Positions 33,410-44,640 of a DNA stretch of 64,000 bases are shown piece after piece. The notes beneath the pieces are model-generated. The model searched no databases. It worked only from the letters and a program-made list of their open reading frames with translations, and was not told the origin of the DNA. Location: positions 76,100,529 to 76,164,528 of the forward strand of contig CM070873.1 in assembly GCA_036365515.1 (NCBI GenBank), written 5' to 3'. Source of the DNA: Torymus aiolomorphi (Eukaryota > Arthropoda > Insecta > Hymenoptera > Torymidae). A program made the position numbers and the translations under genes. Within the stretch, counting starts at the first letter, position 1. Each line of letters starts with the position of its first letter.

Positions 33410-33930
33410 TGTAACGGCAGGCGCGTCTGTGTATGTGTAGGTGCGCGAACACGGAGCTCGGATCGAGCCGACCTCCGACGTACGAGATACACACGGGCAG
33501 ATGCCCGAAAACGTAAACATGCCGCGGCCTTGGAGAAGGCAAGGCCAACGATTTCGGCATGAGGATTCGCGAATAGAGTTGGGCTTGTCCTCGTATTTCT
33601 CCGGGGGCTTGCGTGTGTGTCTGTAGTTGCGCGCACGCGTAGCTGTGCGAAAAGTACCGAGCGCAACTACTAGGACACACAATAAGCCCCGAAATGAAAA
33701 CTCGTGACAACCTTGCGCGAAGGGGAAAGAGAGCGAGAGACAGAGCCCGGCAGTATCGCTTGAGCCTTTGCTGGTTGAGCCACCCGTTCCCCCGAGATAG
33801 AACACGCGCTAGTTTTCCCGAAACGCGCTGCAGCAGAGTGCACGGGAGAGAGAAGGAGCGAGGTGCAACAGGCGCAGCAGTGCAGCGGTGAGATAGCGAG
33901 GGAGAGCCGACAGGGCAGCGTGCACAGCGA

Positions 33931-33969
<39 letters not shown>

Positions 33970-34712
33970 ACGCCGCCGGCAGCTACAGCGGCGGAGAGAG
34001 CAAGAGAGATACGGCAGCCTACACCGCCCGGCCAATCCCTCACGGATGCCGCGGGCTTCGCGAGGTAAGTCCTGGCCAGGCGAACGCGCGCTCTTCCCGC
34101 GGACGACGTGCGTCCGGAGAGCGAGAACCGCGCGAGCGAGCGAGGCTACCGACGCGCGCGCGAGAACCGATCGCGCGCGGCGATCGGCTAACGTCGGCTC
34201 GAGCCGCCTTTACGTGTACGTGTGTGCGGCCGAGCGCACACGTACATTGCGTGCGCGGGCGCACCACCCGTATCGGCGCATACATAGAGTACGCGCCGCG
34301 CGTATACTGTAGAATTCCATTGCCGCCTCCAGGGGCAATAAAACTACTCTGATCTTTTACTTGTTCGCGTATTATTTCGTGCAACCCAAGTCCAATCCCT
34401 TATTCGGTGACACGGTGATGGACACCGCCAGCCTCCGCGGTCGCGAGTACGTAGTACTCGCGTGATAGCTGAGTAGCTGGGGCAGCAGGCTTGAGAGAGA
34501 GAGCGCGACGACGAAGTGGCGCGTTGCAACGGGTCGAAAAGGCGCGGCTGCTGCTGAAAGCAGCCGACGGCGAGCAACAGCTCGGAGCTGACGGGCCGCT
34601 AATCGTCGACGGTTGGCACGAGTAAGTGCTCGCGCCTGTCAATTGCTGCACCGTTCATCGGCAAGTCCGCGTTGAGATATAGCGCACCGAGGACAGCTTT
34701 TAGCCCGTTACA
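33410..34712 (+). repeat. 3' LTR of gag-only element
   Basis: 1303 bases beginning TGTAACGG and ending CCGTTACA (TG...CA). It matches the 5' LTR with a few indels, notably a shorter (GA)n tract. The right flank ATAGACTAG is the interior of the pogo-like element's outer end, because the same sequence follows TTATAA on the other arm at about 44640. The LTR element therefore inserted into that end. Confidence 0.9.
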
Positions 34713-35119
34713 ATAGACTAGAAAAAGTGAAAAAAATTTATTAAACATAAAATAAAGATTAAAGTTGACCTGTTTTGGAATTTTTATAAATTTCACCCTT
34801 CATGGGGGTAAAACACCCCTAACACCAAATAACTATTAACATGTATTTCAAACCAAAAAATTTCATATTAGATTGTGCATAGGAATTTTCAAGGTCGCTG
34901 ATCACAAATCTGTCGTCAGATTTAAAAAATTCAAAATGGCGGATCCAATATGGCGGACGAAATTGTCAAAAAATCTCTAATGTTCATAAAACCTTACATC
35001 TAGGGGTTATTGAGGTTGCTGATTACAAATCTGCTGCAGATTTACAATATAAAATGTAGCGGATTATGTATAGCACGATACAACGTACCAGAAATGCTTA
35101 AACTGTTAAATCCTAAAAA

Positions 35120-35400
35120 TTACTAAACCACGGTCAAGCCGAAGGCCTGTGCTTTTAAATCCCATAACCCCAAGCTCCTAAGCCTTATAACCCCAAACTC
35201 TTAAACTCCAGACAGTTTGAAGGCCTGTGCTTTCTAATCCCATATCCCCAAACCGTTAAACCCCAGACAGGCCGAAGGCCTGCGCTTTTAAATCCTTAAA
35301 CCTCAGACAGGCTGAAGGCTTGTACTTTTAAATCCCAAACACCTAAGCTTTATAATCCTAAACTTTTAAACCTCAAACAGGCTGAAGGCCTGTGTTTTTA
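35120..35400. repeat. Imperfect ~60-bp tandem repeat with GCCTGTGCTTTTAAATCC
   Basis: Four to five copies of a unit containing AAACCCCAGACAGGCCGAAGG-like sequence, downstream of the transposase. They are mirrored at 42640-42930 in the other copy. Each unit contains a small AGGCC...GGCCT-type palindrome. Confidence 0.8.
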
Positions 35401-35589
35401 AACACTATAACGGAAGAGAAGTTTTAAATGGAAATAAAGTGATTTAATAGTCTTGCTATAGTTGTATCTACATTCCCTTCTACATATATTTTTTATCAGT
35501 GATATATATTTTTATTTATATATAAATATAAACATACATGTGATTGTATATTTCCGGTTAATAAACAATTTTACATTTCTCAATCATAT

Positions 35590-36141
35590 CTATTCTTTAT
35601 AATCAGTACAGTAATGATAATCTTCAAAGAAATGTTGAAGGCATAATGTTTTCTTACACCAGGAACATTTAACGATTCCAACATTGGAACATCCTGGTAT
35701 TTCGCATTTTACGTTGGATCCATCTCTGAATGCAAAATGAACAGGATTATCGAATTCATCAGGTATATTTTCAATGTAACCACTCTTATACCAAGAGTAC
35801 TGAAATAAATTTATGTACCTTGGGGAAGACAGTTGATTATGTATTAATGATTGAAGTTTAATTATGTTATGTCTTAAATGCAGATTTATGTCTTCGTTCA
35901 TTCATATACCATTATCCGAAAAATGCTTAAGGTAATTTTTCCATATTCTGAATCCATAAACATCTAACGGCTGTATTTTTCCAGTAGTTCGTTGTGGGAT
36001 TTTTTTAATGATAACTTCTTTATTAACTGGTTTTTCTTCTTCAATTACTTTAGGACAGTGTCCACTCCATGAATCAAGTAAGAGGACACTTGTTGAGCCC
36101 ACGTTTGGAAAATATTTCCTTGAGCCAAACTTTAAAATGAT
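35590..36141 (-). pseudogene. Pogo-like transposase, last exon (left copy)
   Basis: An acceptor TATTGCAG precedes 36141. The exon holds LLLDSWSGHCPKV (catalytic Asp) and KIQPLDVYGFRIWKNYLKH (the QPLD block with the last catalytic Asp). An in-frame TGA at 35902-35904 follows, after which the frame continues to TDYKE. The tail has CEIPGCSNVGIVKCSWCKK and then LCLQHFFEDYHYC, a Cys/His cluster that probably binds zinc. This complements the right copy, where the QPLD block is deleted. Confidence 0.8.
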
Positions 36142-36716
36142 CTGCAATAAATATTTTGACGTTATTTTTTTTAAATTTTTTATAGGATTATAATACTCTT
36201 ATAATATATTTTATATTCGAAAATTTTAACAATCTGATAATTATTAGTTGGGCTATTCTACAGTGATTAAGTTTAGTTTATTTCAGTTTTATAACATAAC
36301 TATTACAATTTTGAAACTTTTAAATAAAGCGTGATATCAACACATTCACGGAACTGAACTGAACCATTGTAAATCATCCTTCAAAAAATTGAACGATAAC
36401 GCTGCAATTGTGTTTGCTTTAAAAAAATTACAGTAAGGCTGCCCAAAACTTGTAGAAGTAAATTACACTGCATTCTATTATTATGTATGTAAGTATGTAT
36501 GTAAACCACTATCACATCTGTAAGTACATGATTCATCGTAGTAACTGATGTCACTCTACTCTCGATCAAGAAATTCATGAATTAACAGTATTATACACGC
36601 TGCAAGTCTGCTGCAATTTCTTTATGCATGCTAGTCACAGTTGCATTACAAAATTTTTTAGAAGTTATCGGCTACCAAGCTACTGACATTTTGCTTGAAG
36701 AACCACTTACTCATTA

Positions 36717-36838
36717 AATTGAAATCGGCAACCAGTGAAATCGTCTAAAAATTAAATTGTTACAGTTCTAGCATTCCTGAGCAAATACTTTTCCGGGCTC
36801 AAGACCCGAAAATGACGCCACTGGTTGCCGATTTCAAT
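36717..36838. mobile_element. ~120-bp MITE in the transposase intron (left copy)
   Basis: ATTGAAATCGGCAACCAGTG and its reverse complement form the ends. The same MITE sits at the matching position in the right copy (41336-41456), so it was present before the two copies diverged. Confidence 0.75.
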
Positions 36839-36942
36839 ACAATGTGTGCGTGGCCCTTTGAAAAATTGGAGCAGATTTGCAACAAATTCATATTATGTTT
36901 TCGTATTCGAATAACTTTACAATAAGAAATATAATTTCTTAC

Positions 36943-37981
36943 TTGATGTTAATTTTCCAGATTTAGATGCCATTACATAGACGTTGACGGGTCGGAAAAT
37001 ATTTTCCTCCACTACTGGTCCAAATTTCCCACTTCTTTCTTTCAGTACCATAAATAGAGGTGAAAGAAGTGATCCATCGCCAGATATGAGTGGTTGAATA
37101 GTGTAACTGAGTTGTTGAGAAAATAGACTGCACTAGGCATTGTATTTGTTTCTCTCCCTCGACAGCTAAGGTTCTCCCTGAATGCATCTCTATTTGAAAT
37201 CCGCTTTGATCCATATTGTAAACATTAGCTAAACCTTTATCTTTTATAATATTTTTAACCTCAAAGACGAAAGCATCAGCTACCCTATGTAAATAATCAG
37301 CATTTTCTAAATTTTTTTTTGTCACAAATTTATTTATCTTTTTATTATCTATACTATGAGCTTTCTTAAAGTTTAATAACCATTTCTGTGATGCTTCGAA
37401 ATGTACGCCATCAAAACCAATGCCTTGCTTTGCTTGGAGAGCCCATCTTTGTAAATCATTATCATGTACGATAAAACCTGAATCTATGGCATTTTTAAAA
37501 TTTTCCAAGACAAAATTACAAATTCTGCCAATTTTTTCTTTCTATGTGCCTCCTTTATTTTACTGTTTAGCCCAACGTTTTAATTGGTTTATCGACGAAA
37601 CCATACGAAATCGATTTTGCACCGTTTTTAAAGCAAGATTCTTGTTATGTCCACTTCTCCAAAAGTTTACTGCTCTTTTTTGTAAACGTGTGATAACTCT
37701 TCAATATCCATCGTACACTATTCTATGTCGTCGTTATAACTCCACTCTTAATCATCATCTTCAACTACTTCCATGTTAACTTCTCTAAAGGACTCTTGAA
37801 AATCTAAAATATTTTCTTCAATAATTTCTATATTATTAAACTCATCAATGGAATTTAATAACATATTCTCGATGACGTTCTTCATACTTATTTCCTCTTC
37901 ATTTACTGGCGTATCTGGAAGTCTCATCGTTTGAAAAGTCAGTAGTAACAAATTTATAATGTTCTTTGCATTGACACGCAT
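36943..37981 (-). pseudogene. Pogo-like transposase, first exon (left copy)
   Basis: The reading starts at 37981 (MRVNAKNIINLLL), passes an acidic N-terminal segment and stops at a TAA near 37748. The DNA-binding and catalytic start follow in broken frames (37508-36963), including YNMDQSGFQIEMHSGRTLA. The exon ends at a GT donor (36942-36941). Compared with the right copy it has several additional stops and frameshifts, so the two copies have decayed independently. Confidence 0.75.
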
Positions 37982-38249
37982 ATCGGCTTATTGTAAGTTT
38001 TATCTGTAAACGTGTAATTAAAAATATTTTGTTAATTATATTAAAATTACGAATAGTACTTTATAAATAATGGAAGAATAGTAATGATATAAATAGTGTT
38101 AACTATACAACAATGATTACGAGGATGTTCATTATTTACAAAATTTTTTACATGCTCGCAACCAGAAAAATCAAAAGGATACATTTTTTGATTAATTTTA
38201 CGAAGAAAAATGTGTGTACGTGTATATTAATATATGTACATTACAATGT

Positions 38250-39390
38250 TAAAAATATTTTTAATAATATTAAGAACAATGGTTTGGAAGCAAATTTCAT
38301 AGCCAATTTGAAACCAAATTAATAAATAATTTTGAAATTTAATGTGACTTTTATTAATTTTCAATACTGTTTATTAAAATTAGTAAACGTTCAAATTAAT
38401 AAACATTATTTGTTTTTGCTAATATTAATAAAAAAATTAATGTAACACGTATGCTACATTGAAAGAACATTTTTATTAATTTGTTTTGTTCTTTTTTTTT
38501 CATGACAAATTTTTTTTTTACATTACAATAAAAAAGAATAACAATACAACCATTTTTCAGACATTTTTCTTATAAATGATCTGTTCACATTTTAAACAAT
38601 ACTAAATATTTGTTAAATAACTGTAAAAAAATTTATTAAAAACAAATTTAGACAAAACTACGTTACGATATCTTAAAAAAATACTGGTAGACGTTATTTT
38701 GAAAGAAACCTTGTGCCAATTAATTTGTTTTTATGTTACGTGAATCAAATTTTACCAATAATTATATCTGACTTATAAATACTGTTATATTATACGATTA
38801 TATTTAAAAAGACTGTAATTTTATAAATGCATTTAATTTTATATCCTTGTGCTCTCTTATATCAATATATTGATACTGTGCCGAAGGTCAGATTAATGAT
38901 ATGCTGCTGTAGAATATTAGTAAAAGAGAGACCAAGTAGACCAATAATTATATCTGACATATAAATACTGTTATATTATACGATTATATTTAAAAAAACT
39001 GTAATTTGTAAATACATTTAATTTTATATCCTCGTGCTCCCTTACATCAATGTATTGTTACTGTCAAATTTGTGTGAGAGAAATTTTCCTTTCTCATACG
39101 TCAGAAAATGATGACGCTATAATACGTATTATAATACAATATGTATTAAGACACGTACAAACCATTTTAAAAATATAAATAAAAAAATTAATTTAAAAAT
39201 TTAAATAAATTTCTTAAATTTTTAAATTTAATCAATTTTAATCTAAATTAAAATTTAATTTTAATTTAAATTCTTAAATTTATTACGTCATTTGATATAT
39301 TGATTTTCATTTGAATTAATTTATGATTTATATTCAATATTTTTAAAATATCAAATAATTAATTTATTTAAATTTTAAAATTTATATTTT
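38250..39390. other. AT-rich spacer between the head-to-head copies, with a local duplication
   Basis: About 125 bases at 38753-38880 (AATTATATCTGACTTATAAA start) are repeated at 38941-39065 with few changes. The remainder, especially 39170-39400, is low-complexity A/T sequence. No gene is seen. Confidence 0.7.
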
Positions 39391-39394
39391 TAAA

Positions 39395-39915
39395 ATGGTC
39401 ATTAAAAATATTACTTATGTCGACTGCAATTTACTATCAACTGATAAGAATTTTTCCATCGGTCTTACAGTCTTACAAATTAAATAGAAATAATTAATAT
39501 TTATGGCAGTCAGATTGTCCTTGTTTATAATCACCCACGCAGAATCTGAAATAAAAACTTAAATAAAACCTAGAAAAAACTTTGTTAGCAAAGGACGATC
39601 TGACTGCCCTCCACCACCAAATTGCACAACGTTTCGAGCCCGCTCCAGCTCCTCCTCAGGGACTGAAATGAAACCCGCGATACACCTCCTTATATACCCC
39701 CATACCCTCTTCTTCTTTGTTATCCCGACCACCATCCACTTTCCCCTCTCCAACTTTCCATTCTCACTTAAATTAATAAAGAATGATAAATGTTATCTAA
39801 TTTACTTGACTCTATCATTAACTTTGGAACAGGGTATTAAGAATAAATATAAGAGGGAAAGCCTTGAAAGTATTCACATTCTCAGAAATCGGAATAATGT
39901 AAATTTAAGGTAATC
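39395..39915 (-). mobile_element. Penelope-like 3' fragment with internal inversion
   Basis: 39395-39826 corresponds to 22133-22566 in the same orientation. 39826-39912 is instead the reverse complement of about 22548-22642, so the fragment folds back on itself. Twin-priming-like or inverted tandem insertion is a plausible origin. Confidence 0.75.
39630..39659 (-). ncRNA. Hammerhead-ribozyme-like core (Penelope fragment)
   Basis: Same core as at 22370-22399: CTGAGGA, stem GAGC(C/T)/GGCTC and GAAACG on the minus strand, followed by TTGTG. Confidence 0.5.
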
Positions 39916-40244
39916 GGAATAATGTAAATAATGTACATAACGTAATATACACGTACACACATTTTTCTTTGTAAAATTAACCAAAAAATATATCCTTTTC
40001 ATTTTTCTGGTTGCGAGCATGTAAAAAATTTTCTAAATAATGAACATCCTCGTAATCATTGTTGTATAGTTAACACTATTTTTATCATTACTATTCTTCC
40101 ATTATTTTTAAAGTACTATTCGTAATTTTAATATAAATAACAAAATATTTTTAATTACACGTTTACAGATAAAACTTACAATTAGCCGATATGCGTGTCA
40201 ATCCAAGGAACATTATAGATTTGTTACTACTGACTTTTTAAACG

Positions 40245-41231
40245 ATGAGACTTCCAGATACGCCAGTAAATGAAGAGGAAATAAGTATGAAGAACGTCAT
40301 CGAGAATATGTTATTAAATTCCATTGATGAGTTTAATAATATAGAAATTATTGAAGAAAATATTTTAGATTTTCAAGAGTCCTTTAGAGAAGTTAACATG
40401 GAAGTAGTTGAAGATGATGACTATGAGTAGAGTTATAACGACGACATCGAACAGTGTACGATGGATACTGAAGAGTTATCACACGATTACAAAGAGAGAG
40501 CAGAAAATTTTTGGAGAAGTGGACATAACAAGAATCTTGCTTTAAAAACGGTGCAAAACCGATTTCGTACGGTTTCGTCGATAACACAATTAAAGCGTTG
40601 GGCTAAACAGTTAAATAAAGGGGGTACATACAAAGAAAAAATTGGCAGAATTTGTAATTTTGTCTTGGAAAATTTTAAAAATGCCATAGATTCAGGTTTT
40701 ATCGTACATGATAATGATTTACAAAGATGGGCTTTCCAAGCAAAGCGAGACATTGGGTTTGATGGCGTACATTTCGAAGCATTACAGAAATTGTTATTAA
40801 ACTTTAAGAAAGCTCATAGGATAGTTAATAGAAAGATAAATAAATTTGTGACAAAAAAAACTTTAGAAAATGCTGATTATTTACATAGGGTAGCTGATGC
40901 TTTCTTCTTTGAGGTTAAAAATATTATAAAAGATAAAGGATTAACCAATGTTTACAATATGGATCAAAGCGGATTTCAAATAGAGATGCATTCAGGGAGA
41001 ACCTTAGCTGTCGAGGGAGAGAAACAATTACAATGCCTAGTGCAGTCTATTTTCTCAACAACTCACAGTTACACTATTCAACCACTCATATCTGGCGATG
41101 GATCACTTCTTTCACCTCTATTTATGGTACTGAAAGAAAGAAGTGGGAAATTTGGACCAGTAGTGAAGGAAAATATTTTCCGACCCTTCAACGTCTATGT
41201 AATGGCATCTAAATCTGGAAAATTAACATCA
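40245..41231 (+). pseudogene. Pogo-like transposase, first exon (right copy)
   Basis: The frame runs from MRLPDTPVNEEEIS through an acidic N-terminus to a TAG at 40428-40430. It then continues in the same frame through MDTEELSHDYKERAENFWRS (HTH start), RFRTVSSITQLKRWAKQL and the CENP-B-like second DNA-binding region. The first catalytic Asp is in NVYNMDQSGFQIEMHS, and STTHSYTIQP and RSGKFGPVVKEN follow. The exon ends at TCAG/GTAAGA (41231/41232). With only one stop this is the better preserved half of the pair. The family are nuclear cut-and-paste transposases related to Tigger, Jerky and CENP-B. Confidence 0.85.
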
Positions 41232-41335
41232 GGTAAGAAATTATATTTCTTATTGTGAAGTTATTCGAATACAAAAACATAATATGAATTTGTTGCAAAT
41301 CTGCTGCAATTTTTCAAAGGACCACGCACACCTTC

Positions 41336-41456
41336 CATTGAAATCGGCAACCAGTGGAGTCATTTTCAGGTCTTGAGCCCGGAAAAGTATTTGCTCAGGA
41401 ATGCTAGAACTGTAACAATTTCATTTTTAGACGATTTGACTGGTTGCCGATTTCAA
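41336..41456. mobile_element. ~120-bp MITE in the transposase intron (right copy)
   Basis: Counterpart of 36717-36838 with the same terminal ATTGAAATCGGCAACCAGTG. Confidence 0.75.
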
Positions 41457-42032
41457 TTCAATGAGTGCGTGGTTCTTTAAGCAAAATGTCAGTAGCTTGG
41501 TAGCCGATAACTTCTAAAAAATTTTGTAATGCAACTGTGACTAGCATGCATAAAGAAAGTACAGCAGACTTGCAGCGTGTAAAATACTGTTAATTCGTGA
41601 ATTTCTTGATCGAGAGTAGAGTGACATCAGTTACTACGATGAATCATGTACTTACAGATGTGATAGTGGTTTACATACATACTTACATACATAATAATAG
41701 AATGCAGTGTAATTTACTTCTACAAGTTTTGGGCAGCCTTACTGTAATTTTTTTAAAGCAAACACAATTGCAGCGTTATCGTGCAATTTTTTGAAGGCTG
41801 ATTTACAATGGTTCAGTTCAGTTCCATAAATGTGTTGACATCACGCTTTATTTAAAAGTTTTAAAATTGTAATAGTTATGTTATAAAACTGAAATAAACT
41901 AAACTTAATCACTGTAGAATAGCCCAACTAACAATTACCAGATTGTTAAAATTTTCGAATACAAAATATATTATAAGAGTATTATAATCCTATACAAAAT
42001 TTAAAAAAATAACGTCAAAATATTTATTGCAG

Positions 42033-42474
42033 ATCATTTTAAATTTTGGCTCAAAGAAGTATATTTTCCAAACGTGGGCTCAACAAGTGTCCTCTTACTT
42101 GATTCATGGAGTGGACACTGTCCTAAAGTAATTGAAGAAGTAAAACCAGTTAATAAAGAAGTTATCATTAAAAAAATCCCACAAGGTTATATGAATGAAC
42201 GAAGACTTAAATCTGCATTTAAGACATAACATAATTAAACTTCAATCATTAATACATAATCAACTGTCTTCCCCAAGGTACATAAATTTATTTCAGTACT
42301 CTTGGTATAAGAGTGGTTACATTGAAAAGATACCTGAAGAATTCGATAATCCTGTTCATTTTGCATTCAGAGATAGATAGATAGATTAAATGTTCCTGGT
42401 GTAAAAAAAAATTATGCCTTCAACATTTCTTTGAAGATTATCATTACTGTACTGATTATAAGGAATAGATATGA
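42033..42474 (+). pseudogene. Pogo-like transposase, last exon (right copy), internally deleted
   Basis: The exon begins after TATTGCAG (42025-42032), and the G/AT junction keeps the frame (S-DHFKFWLKEVYFPNV). LLLDSWSGHCPKV is present. At 42184 about 85 bases present in the left copy are missing, removing the QPLD catalytic block. Later parts (MNEDLNLHLRHNII and the Cys-rich tail) are present but out of frame and shortened. Confidence 0.75.
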
Positions 42475-42639
42475 ATGAGAAATGTAAAATTGTTTATTAA
42501 TCGGAAATATACAATCACATGTATGTTTATATTTATATATAAATAAAAATATATATCACTGATAAAAAATATATGTAGAAGGAAATATAGATACAACTAT
42601 AGCAAGACTATTAAATCACTTTATTTCCATTTAAAACTT

Positions 42640-42930
42640 CTCTTCCGTTATAGTGTTTAAAAACACAGGCCTTCAGCCTGTTTGAGGTTTAAATGTTTAG
42701 GATTATAAAGCTTAGGTGTTTGGGATTTAAAAGTACAGGCCTTTAGCCTGTCTGAGGTTTAAGGATTTAAAAGCGCAGGCCTTCGGCCTGTTTAGGGTTT
42801 AAGGGTTTGGGGATATGCGATTAGAAAGCACGGGCCTTCAAACTGTCTGGAGTTTAAGAGTTTGGGGTTATAAGGCTTAGGAGCTTGGGGTTATGGGATT
42901 TAAAAGCACAGGCCTTCGGCTTGACCGTGG
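42640..42930. repeat. Imperfect ~60-bp tandem repeat (right copy)
   Basis: Reverse-complement counterpart of 35120-35400, with CAGGCCTTCGGCCTGT-type palindromic cores. Confidence 0.8.
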
Positions 42931-43205
42931 TTTAGTAATTTTTAGGATTTAACGGTTTAAGCATTTCTGGTACGTTGTATCGTGCTATACATAATCCGCT
43001 ATTTTTTATTTTGAAAAACTGACAGCAGATTTGTAATCAGCAACCTCAATAACCCCTAGATGTAAGGTTTTATGAACATTAGAGATTTTTTGACAATTTC
43101 GTCCGCCATATTGGATCCGCCATTTTGAATTTTTTTAATCTGACGACAGATTTGTGATGAGCGACCTTGAAAATCCCTATGCACAAATCTAATATGAAAT
43201 TTTTT

Positions 43206-43408
43206 AAAATAATTAATATTTATGGCAGTCAGATTGTCCTTATTTATAATCACCCCCGCAGAATCTGAAATAAAAACTTAATTAAAACCTAGAAAAAACT
43301 TTGTTAGCAAAGGACGATCTGACTGCCCTCCACCACCAAATTGCACAACGTTTCGAGCCCGCTCCAGCTCCTCCTCAGGGACTGAAATGAAATCCGCGAT
43401 ACACCTAG
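43206..43408 (-). mobile_element. Penelope-like 3' fragment
   Basis: Matches 22220-22430 in the same orientation. It interrupts the 3' end of the right pogo-like copy after AAATCTAATATGAAATTTTT. Confidence 0.75.
43349..43378 (-). ncRNA. Hammerhead-ribozyme-like core (Penelope fragment)
   Basis: Third copy of the CTGAGGA - stem - GAAACG core on the minus strand. Confidence 0.5.
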
Positions 43409-43559
43409 TATTACAGAGAACTATCTGTTCGTCTCCGTAATACTCAGGAAAAAATACAGACTTTGTAAGTGTTAATTGTTACTTGTAAAATTATGTGTTC
43501 ATAATCAAGTTAATATACGTTGTTCTAAAAGTTGTATTTTGTACTTTGTTACTAGCTGC

Positions 43560-43597
43560 CTGAAGAGGGACATAATCAATAAAGGATGTCCGAAACG
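43560..43597 (+). ncRNA. Hammerhead-ribozyme-like core before a poly(A) tract
   Basis: CTGAAGA, then a GGACAT/ATGTCC stem, then GAAACGTTGTA followed by A14. The GTTGTA after GAAAC could supply a minimal stem III with a GUA cleavage triplet. The stem sequence is unrelated to that of the three Penelope copies, so it belongs to a different element, probably the poly(A)-tailed insertion of about 43409-43615. Confidence 0.45.
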
Positions 43598-43615
43598 TTG
43601 TAAAAAAAAAAAAAA

Positions 43616-44231
43616 CTATTGTTGTTATTTTCCACCTTCTCACGACAAACTTTGGTAGTAATCTTGGCCACTAGCTACAATTAACAATATTATTAGACCA
43701 CTACCATTAGCAGCTTTCATCAATTATTAAGATAAAGGACGCTAAATGCCAATCTATTGGCAGCGTTTTATTTAGTTAATAAAGCATCTTGCCCTTATGA
43801 ATACTAATCAAACAGTAATACTTACTATGCCTTTATTATATGGCACTAGTTTTATGTTAGTATCTTAAGTTCAAATTATTTTTTGAAGAGAATTTGTAGT
43901 AAAATATTATAGTTGTTCTTGTGTGGCTAATTCAAAACTTAAATCTGAACTGACCACAATCGAATAATAAAGACTCGATGAGTTCTGGAGAATTAGCTCA
44001 AGTTCAAGTGTATTTTTAAATATCGTTTAAATTGTAAATATCATTTTTATTTAAATCATGTTTACCACAGAGAGAATAACACTTATAGAACAATAATGGC
44101 ATTGAAATTATTGTGAAAATAGTAAAATAAAATGTATTTAATGTTTCAGTAGTAATGGAAAATTTGAAAGACTCATATTCTGCAATTTAAACATTTTTCA
44201 AGCAAAAACGTGGGATCAATGCTTACCGAAT
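43616..44231. other. AT-rich insertion without recognisable gene
   Basis: Lies between the poly(A) tract and the repeated pogo-like 3' end. No ORF or repeat is recognised. Confidence 0.4.
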
Positions 44232-44490
44232 AGGATTTAACGGTTTAAGCATTTCTGGTACATTGTATCGTGCCATGCATAATCCGCTACGTTTTATTTT
44301 GAAAAACTGATAGCAGATTTTTAATCAGCGTCTTCCAGAACCCCTAGATGTACGGTTTTATGAACATTAGAGATTTTTTTGACAATTTCGTCCGTCATAT
44401 TGGACCCGCCATTATGAATTTTGTTTAATCTAACGACGGAATAAGCGACCTTGAAAATCCCTATGCAAAATCTAATATGAAATTTTATGG
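44232..44490. repeat. Second copy of the pogo-like 3' end segment
   Basis: Direct repeat of 42945-43203 (starts GGATTTAACGGTTTAAGCAT) with scattered substitutions. It continues to the true outer end, whereas the first copy stops at the Penelope insertion. Confidence 0.85.
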
Positions 44491-44640
44491 TTTGAAGAAC
44501 ATGTTACTAGTTATTTGGTGTTAGGAGTGGTTTACCCCCATGAAGGGTGAAATTTATAAAAATGCCGAAACAGGTCAACTTTAATTTTTTTATTTTGTGT
44601 ATTAATACATTTCTTCCATTTTTTCTAGTCTATTTATAAT

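Larger units (their letters stand above)
34713..38245 (-). mobile_element. Pogo/Tigger-like transposon, left inverted copy
   Basis: The segment matches 39920-44640 in reverse orientation over nearly its whole length, including coding exons, intron, a nested MITE and the tandem repeats near 35130-35400. The transposase reads on the minus strand, so the two copies stand head to head with their 5' ends facing. The outer end is cut by the LTR element at 34712. Confidence 0.8.
39920..44640 (+). mobile_element. Pogo/Tigger-like transposon, right inverted copy
   Basis: Inverted counterpart of 34713-38245, made longer by a Penelope fragment (43206-43408), a poly(A)-tailed insertion (to about 43615) and a partial duplication of its own 3' end (42945-43203 repeated at 44232-44490). 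The outer end continues past TTCTAGTCTAT into TTATAATTTTTTATTAC at about 44640, beyond the point where the left copy is cut. Confidence 0.8.

Noticed and set aside
32714..33805. 363-codon minus-strand ORF, a possible pol or env
   Set aside because: It spans the 3' LTR boundary on the strand opposite gag and has no retroviral-type motif. The 3' LTR part mirrors the spurious frame in the 5' LTR.
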